Origin: CAIUVD01 sp044338255
GTDB lineage: Bacteria; Planctomycetota; UBA11346
DNA length: 34,948 nt
Reading direction: 5' to 3'
Assembly: GCA_044338255.1 (NCBI GenBank)
Contig: JBIILZ010000032.1
Location: 1-34,948, forward strand
Position 1 is the first letter of the stretch. Each line of letters starts with the position of its first letter. A model generated the notes under the pieces. The model saw nothing but the letters and a program-made list of their open reading frames with translations, searched no databases and had not been told where the DNA came from. A program made the position numbers and the translations under genes. Shown in pieces: positions 33,901 through 34,948 of this stretch.

Positions 33901-34734
33901 GGTCGTGCCCACCTCCGGGCCCAGCGCTGATCCGGTACGCAGCGACACCGTCGACAATGGCTCGGCCTTACCGGTGAAACCCGGTGTCGCATCATTGGTG
34001 ATCGTCCCCGCGACCCCGACCGTCGAACGATAGATGAACGGCTGGCTGATCCGCGTATCCACCACCAGGCTGGTGGTGGTGGCAGTGCCGGCGGCGTTGC
34101 CGGCGAGATCGCGCTGCTGTACGCCGACGATGTAATCGGTGTTCACCAGGGAACCGGTGGTGTACTGATAGATACCGGTGGTGGGATTGGCGATGGTCGT
34201 GCCCACGGCCACGCCATCGAGGATGATGATGACCGTCGCTCCGCGATCGGCGACACCGCTGATCGTCGGCGTCAGGCTGTTGGTGTAACCCGCCTGCCCG
34301 AGCGCGGGCGTGATCGCCGCGATCGTCGGTGAAGCTCCCGAGTTATCGATCACCACCGCCCGCTGGGCGGACACGATTGCTGCGCCCCCGCCCACCGGCG
34401 TCGCCCGCGCCTCGAACACATAGCTACCGCTCGCCAACGGCGTCACCAGGGCGATCGACCAGGCACCGCTGGCCGTCGCCACACCGGCAGGTCCGACCGC
34501 AACCAGAACCGACGCGGGCGTGCCCGAAAACAACTGCACCGAGCTGCCAGGATCGGCAGTGCCCCTGAACGCGGGAGTGACCGAGCTGGTGATGAAGTCA
34601 GAGGTCGAGGTACCGGTATCGGGAGCCAGGGCCAGAATCAGACTGGGATCGGCCGCGTGCGCGAAGCTTGAAAGACAGAGCACCATCAGCAACGGCACAC
34701 GACGCGACCAGAAAACGAAGGAGAGCATATTCAT
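24217..34734 (-). CDS. Giant Ig-like repeat surface protein with C-terminal beta-barrel (3505 aa)
   Basis: An exported giant. Residues 1-28 are a signal peptide (R-R-V-P-L-L-M-V-L-C-L, cleavage A-H-A|A-D). From about 33 to 3195 I count 31 diverged repeats of ~102 residues, each with a D-T-G-x-S-x-x-D-x-x-T opening, a D-G-x-x-x-G strand, a G-x-W-S turn, and a T-D-x-A-G-N plus V-I-D-T-x-x-P ending. This is the pattern of bacterial Ig-like (Big) domains of large adhesins; the Asp-rich openings could bind calcium. Then come C-G-V-G-S with a hydrophobic helix and basic residues (3206-3232), a second hydrophobic stretch ending A-A-Q-A (3241-3256), and a ~249-residue beta-barrel ending in Phe (Y-G-L-S-V-G-R-R-F). 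Adhesion or biofilm function is inferred. Confidence 0.9.
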   Translation of the reverse strand: MNMLSFVFWSRRVPLLMVLCLSSFAHAADPSLILALAPDTGTSTSDFITSSVTPAFRGTADPGSSVQLFSGTPASVLVAVGPAGVATASGAWSIALVTPLASGSYVFEARATPVGGGAAIVSAQRAVVIDNSGASPTIAAITPALGQAGYTNSLTPTISGVADRGATVIIILDGVAVGTTIANPTTGIYQYTTGSLVNTDYIVGVQQRDLAGNAAGTATTTSLVVDTRISQPFIYRSTVGVAGTITNDATPGFTGKAEPLSTVSLRTGSALGPEVGTTTADALGNWSLAGLATAVADGPVSFVAVASDAAGNQLATTSFALVIDTIPPVNLAESGFTVTATGVPTTNPSSERALTWSGTVTNAESVAITLDGVVVGIVPVVGGAWHYDFISQLPDHTYTLSGSARDAAGNNAGPVSAAITVQNLLDTPAARLTPVILDAISQPVRTSSSSSVAFTAVGKPSATVSVVYTVVTPGVAVGPFAAAFDSQGKLAYTSPTLADGTYDIRVEFTALGTTYSSAPLQVVIDTVAPSGPTTVALSIDSGVSAGDFITNDALPDITVSGAVDAAPSSGWLTITTQLDGTDVVSHPVVGGGISFAAPFALPDGTYGLNFTFKDAAGNSSATVVSGTTIVIDTITDIPLLTGITPDTGRYADDTVTNQGSGLHLLGRAEAGVTVVVSIAGPSFGSPQTVTVTASGTGVWNASLPTLSVDGVHTFTATVTDVAGNTAGPSEVFQMTFDATVPPVTITSFSPNTGNPSDNRTNSTSITISGTTDADADVSVALNGGTPQIVRADGAGAWSALFTGLADGTYSVSAVATDVAGNIGTTAVSANLFVIDTVVATPSLTTLTVDSSASGLAGWASDFRTSDQTLLYAGGLSGTPVAGTDTLELLINGSVVSTQTLAASATTWAVDRTATTQAEGSYTLMVRVTDDVGNTASASRTLVVDLTAPTATVTSMSVDSGVSATDFNTSATTLTAISGGTADARRTGTALVEIVDPGSTVIYSATVIVDGASTWTVSGATGAPALNSLILTGTPATTYTIRVTPTDAVGNVGAPSVQSLVIDDQSPGVAIASIDSFSINSGAATGSTSGSVTSDATPTLSGSTSGAPTDGYVTIYADAGATTVLGTALLSAGSWTFTSPSRVDGTAQFFAKVFDRAGNAAVSLSSGFGIVIDTLAPATAIVAITDDTFGVGSSGTTVDFLTADAQPVFSGTVSDLHLATAASSVKVSLGAIFTAVDATFGGGLWTLDRSLQSAILDGTYTLTVVATDDVANVTTLTRTVIIDTTVAAPTQTLSAGSDTGSSSSDQVTKDSTPTMSGTAEIGAGLTVVFTPATGTPVTVTTQADGSGVWSATPAVLADGQWTVTATQIDRAGNGPSPAASTTLTIDTVVPVAPAIALTAASDTGISNSDHNTSDTTPTFSSTAEPFARVTVTCTKGSTVVTLQTDADASGLWTVTTGVLATGTWTVVAKQADLAGNGPSPAATLAPALVIDTASAAPAVGAISTDSVRSGSDAASLASATDFRTNDTTLTISGTGEVGATVTLSRSASIVGTAIVNGSGAWNVVDPTIFVHGNTPSYSARQVDLAGNLSAVSTTKVATIDTLAPEAPVIATIADITAADASTGITRDQTLVLSGTAEALSLVTVLVDGSAVGTVLANGSGAWTYGPTANLAEGTHLLRATATDVAGNVSALSSGTVITIDLTPPPAPVVTRIATADDTGISSSDLLTKLARPTLSGSGTPGTTLILYEGATAIGTTVVAGDGSWSVTPNADFTAGSHAVTATATDLAGNVSAVSAALTITVDLTVAAPVIGTISTDSGSRATDAITNDTSLTIAGTGEIGATIALYEGGNLLGTTLVGAGGTWTFATLFSEATHVVTAVATDRAGNQSLASTGKTIIVDLTAPSAVVTAISVDTGASAVDGLTNDAGLVFTGTTEALAIVTLRLDGVLIGTTTAGLDGTWSYDHSAVSLASGTYQVTATATDVAGNTGIPSAALTVIVDRLNTAPVVGGLTPGTDTGVSDHDGITANASPTVLGTADPGVEVTVIIDGVDHGPVIAGASGTWSLSLVGFTLADGTHQVGARALDLAGNSTTSVTTYPLRIGTSISDPAISALAPDTGASASDRITYQTAPTITGSGVAGAVVAVTRDGLAVGSTTVSAQGVWTLTLPAVSDGTYALIATQTDVFGNIGTSLSVSYQVDTLAPTAPTLAGLAPDTGANASDLVTSAVAPILGGNGEVGATITLFEGSVILGTTTVLSDGRWTYRPTLSEGVHALTLTATDVAGNISPASSASSIRIDTMAPLAGQIQGISPDTGRGPADRVTASVSPLVSGIGEVGTVVELYDGTVLVGSAVVVNDGTWSITPTLADAIHQLSVVLIDAAGNRSPSSPSVAVTIDTQAPIPPVIQAISNDTGSSASDGVTSDRTVIVSGSAEPGSWVSVHRGDAVLGIVVADAGGNWSLDLSALNLVDGAYPLYATAEDLAGNTSADSAIFTVVVDTTMEVPVILDVTDDTGVLGDHLTANPLPVVAGTAEPGSTVTLTRDGVLVATVVAAADGTWSAAVSPSPLADGAYVLSATAVDVAGNSATGSSWSLTIDATAPTAPVVTAIGDDSGTPGDFLTNDQTLFFYGTAEPGSTVVVSLGGFPIGTAIADALGNWQLDFTGVTLPGDPQLGGKLYTVTAVAIDAAGNTSNPSTEQVIGIDSGVSSDIALITVITDSGIIGDQLTNDTSVTIVGVAEPGSIVEVFDGSTSLGTTIAGVLGLWSLDALFPAGDAIHPLTATATDLANNVSGPSVVMNLHIDTVAPAAPVVTAMVVDSGLVGDFVSNDPTQVFQGTAEPFSTVTVRLGGVAIGSVTTSAAGFWEFDFTAVTLPDATYQLTASATDIAGNAGVSSAAQAIVIDTRITDPLLLGSGIDSGIVGDLVTNHAQQTITGQGEPGSLVTVSIDGVAQAPVILVAADGTWSFGPTSVLTDGAHVFTAVATDTAGNISNVSPPLTVVIDTLVTVPTVTSLSPGTITGPVTAITGSSSPFVTGHADPYAVVEIRIDGVSVATVVADQNGNWSYTATGLAAGDHQVVLTSWDLAGNSAATTVLTLTVDQTPPNSTLITAVFAEGVAIPENSICQDFTPLIQGSGEPGADIEIFADGLSLGTTVVAGDGRWSFTPGTDIVADGLVVLTAVATDAQGNIGSASPPWRVTILLTRSVEIQGDRCGVGSNFALIGILLAAFLRLSWTGRTRSALSSRWCGLLLVLVLSSGVAAQAEDLSAPEPFRYGAKFEVLRQPTEPAPPAEATPVVLGREWQEWREVRLTVTVMPDPDQAAAYVRGSHEAGASTWDTTIRADVSGYRQGQDFAWGGLMLGASLGYFQVRGEESASDATSAAYQYRLNTLPLDIQAGVRLDLTRNWWCEGRGILGLGLTRITIDAPASGAGNLQAASGSSFGLYTEYGLAVALGRQLGQWNVGLETRYLWARHSGAFENNEYLGGTLVSHEEHELRLQQTGLAYGLSVGRRF

Positions 34735-34825
34735 TCCGAACTATTTATTGAATTGACAAGTGCTTCTATCGTGTAATCCAATTCTACAAATCGGATCATT
34801 TCCAGACTTTTGTCAGTGATCTTAA

Positions 34826-34948
34826 CGCACACTCAAGAGTTCGAATTTTAATATAATTCCAATCGTGAAAGCACGGGCTTGATGCAATCCTCTGAAATAC
34901 CAAGCGCCTGTAGGGCGATGCAGATCCATCCGTTTTTGTTGACCAGGT
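34826..34948 (-). mobile_element. 3' end of a dispersed (IS-like) element, right border
   Basis: Inverted copy of positions 3-125 with two mismatches. Similarity ends sharply at 34826, next to the 91-bp leader of the giant Ig gene. Both copies point their 3' ends into the window, so two elements in inverted orientation flank it. Confidence 0.6.
34848..34948 (-). CDS. C-terminal residues of the same unidentified protein (partial, second copy)
   Basis: Minus-strand frame reading L-V-N-K-N-G-W-I-C-I-A and so on to L-E-L-Y and a TAA at 34848-34850. It differs from the left copy by one residue (Glu for Ala, three from the end). Family unknown; see the left copy. Confidence 0.5.
   Translation of the reverse strand, partial: LVNKNGWICIALQALGISEDCIKPVLSRLELY

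Overview
The window looks like one chromosomal stretch of a GC-rich, Gram-negative (two-membrane) bacterium. It encodes an outer-membrane beta-barrel, an MlaE-type lipid-transport permease, periplasmic or exported proteins with signal peptides, a lipoprotein and a DapD succinylase-type lysine/peptidoglycan pathway. The mix (giant Ig-repeat surface protein, stand-alone LuxR and receiver proteins, heptameric minisatellite, NTAQ1 homologue) suggests a Planctomycetota/PVC-like or deltaproteobacterial-grade lineage. That is inference; no rRNA is present to settle it. Both ends of the window carry the same 123-bp sequence in inverted orientation, including the last ~33 codons of one unidentified protein. 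The segment is therefore probably bounded by two copies of a dispersed mobile element.

Layout. 1-125: tail of the repeat element. 319-966: DUF2959-like lipoprotein. 1017-3163 (minus): bufferin-type RiPP operon with a 12-cysteine precursor (bufA), an MNIO/DUF692 enzyme (bufB) and its DUF2063 partner (bufC), with a likely attenuating terminator between bufA and bufB. 3289-3801: N-terminal glutamine amidohydrolase (NTAQ1 family), convergent with a minus-strand pair of dapD and a C45-type Ntn-hydrolase (3794-6048). 6049-6469: non-coding, with an 84-bp direct duplication and a hairpin repeat. 6470-10419 (minus): LuxR-type response regulator, 54-aa basic protein, PPK2 kinase, KimA-like APC permease. 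10453-10621: long imperfect palindrome. 10634-11461: NifU-like protein lacking most scaffold cysteines. 11630-11725: heptanucleotide array. 11803-13227: ahcY with a strong terminator. 13478-15115: araD and a divergent AraC regulator. 15518-17875: receiver-domain protein, divergent mlaE-thiO pair. 18090-18857: FKBP-type PPIase. 18956-24198: complete livKHMGF amino-acid ABC operon. 24217-34734: one 3505-residue Ig-repeat protein ending in a beta-barrel.

How the genes work together. Tight translational coupling is common: ATGA overlaps at bufB/bufC, mlaE/thiO, livH/livM and livM/livG, plus a chain of two four-codon mini-ORFs between livG and livF. The liv operon should import branched-chain or related amino acids. 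ahcY recycles S-adenosylhomocysteine and dapD feeds diaminopimelate synthesis. The bufferin operon should make a secreted, thiooxazole-modified copper-binding peptide.

Most unusual observations: (i) LivG carries an ~88-residue hydrophobic insertion with probable membrane helices inside its nucleotide-binding domain. (ii) The giant Ig protein runs in frame through a CTERM-like sorting signal and then a signal-peptide-like segment into a beta-barrel, as if two genes had fused. (iii) The NifU-like protein keeps a perfect BFD-type [2Fe-2S] motif but has lost scaffold ligands. (iv) A bacterial NTAQ1 is present. (v) A dispersed hairpin repeat shows compensatory base changes between copies.
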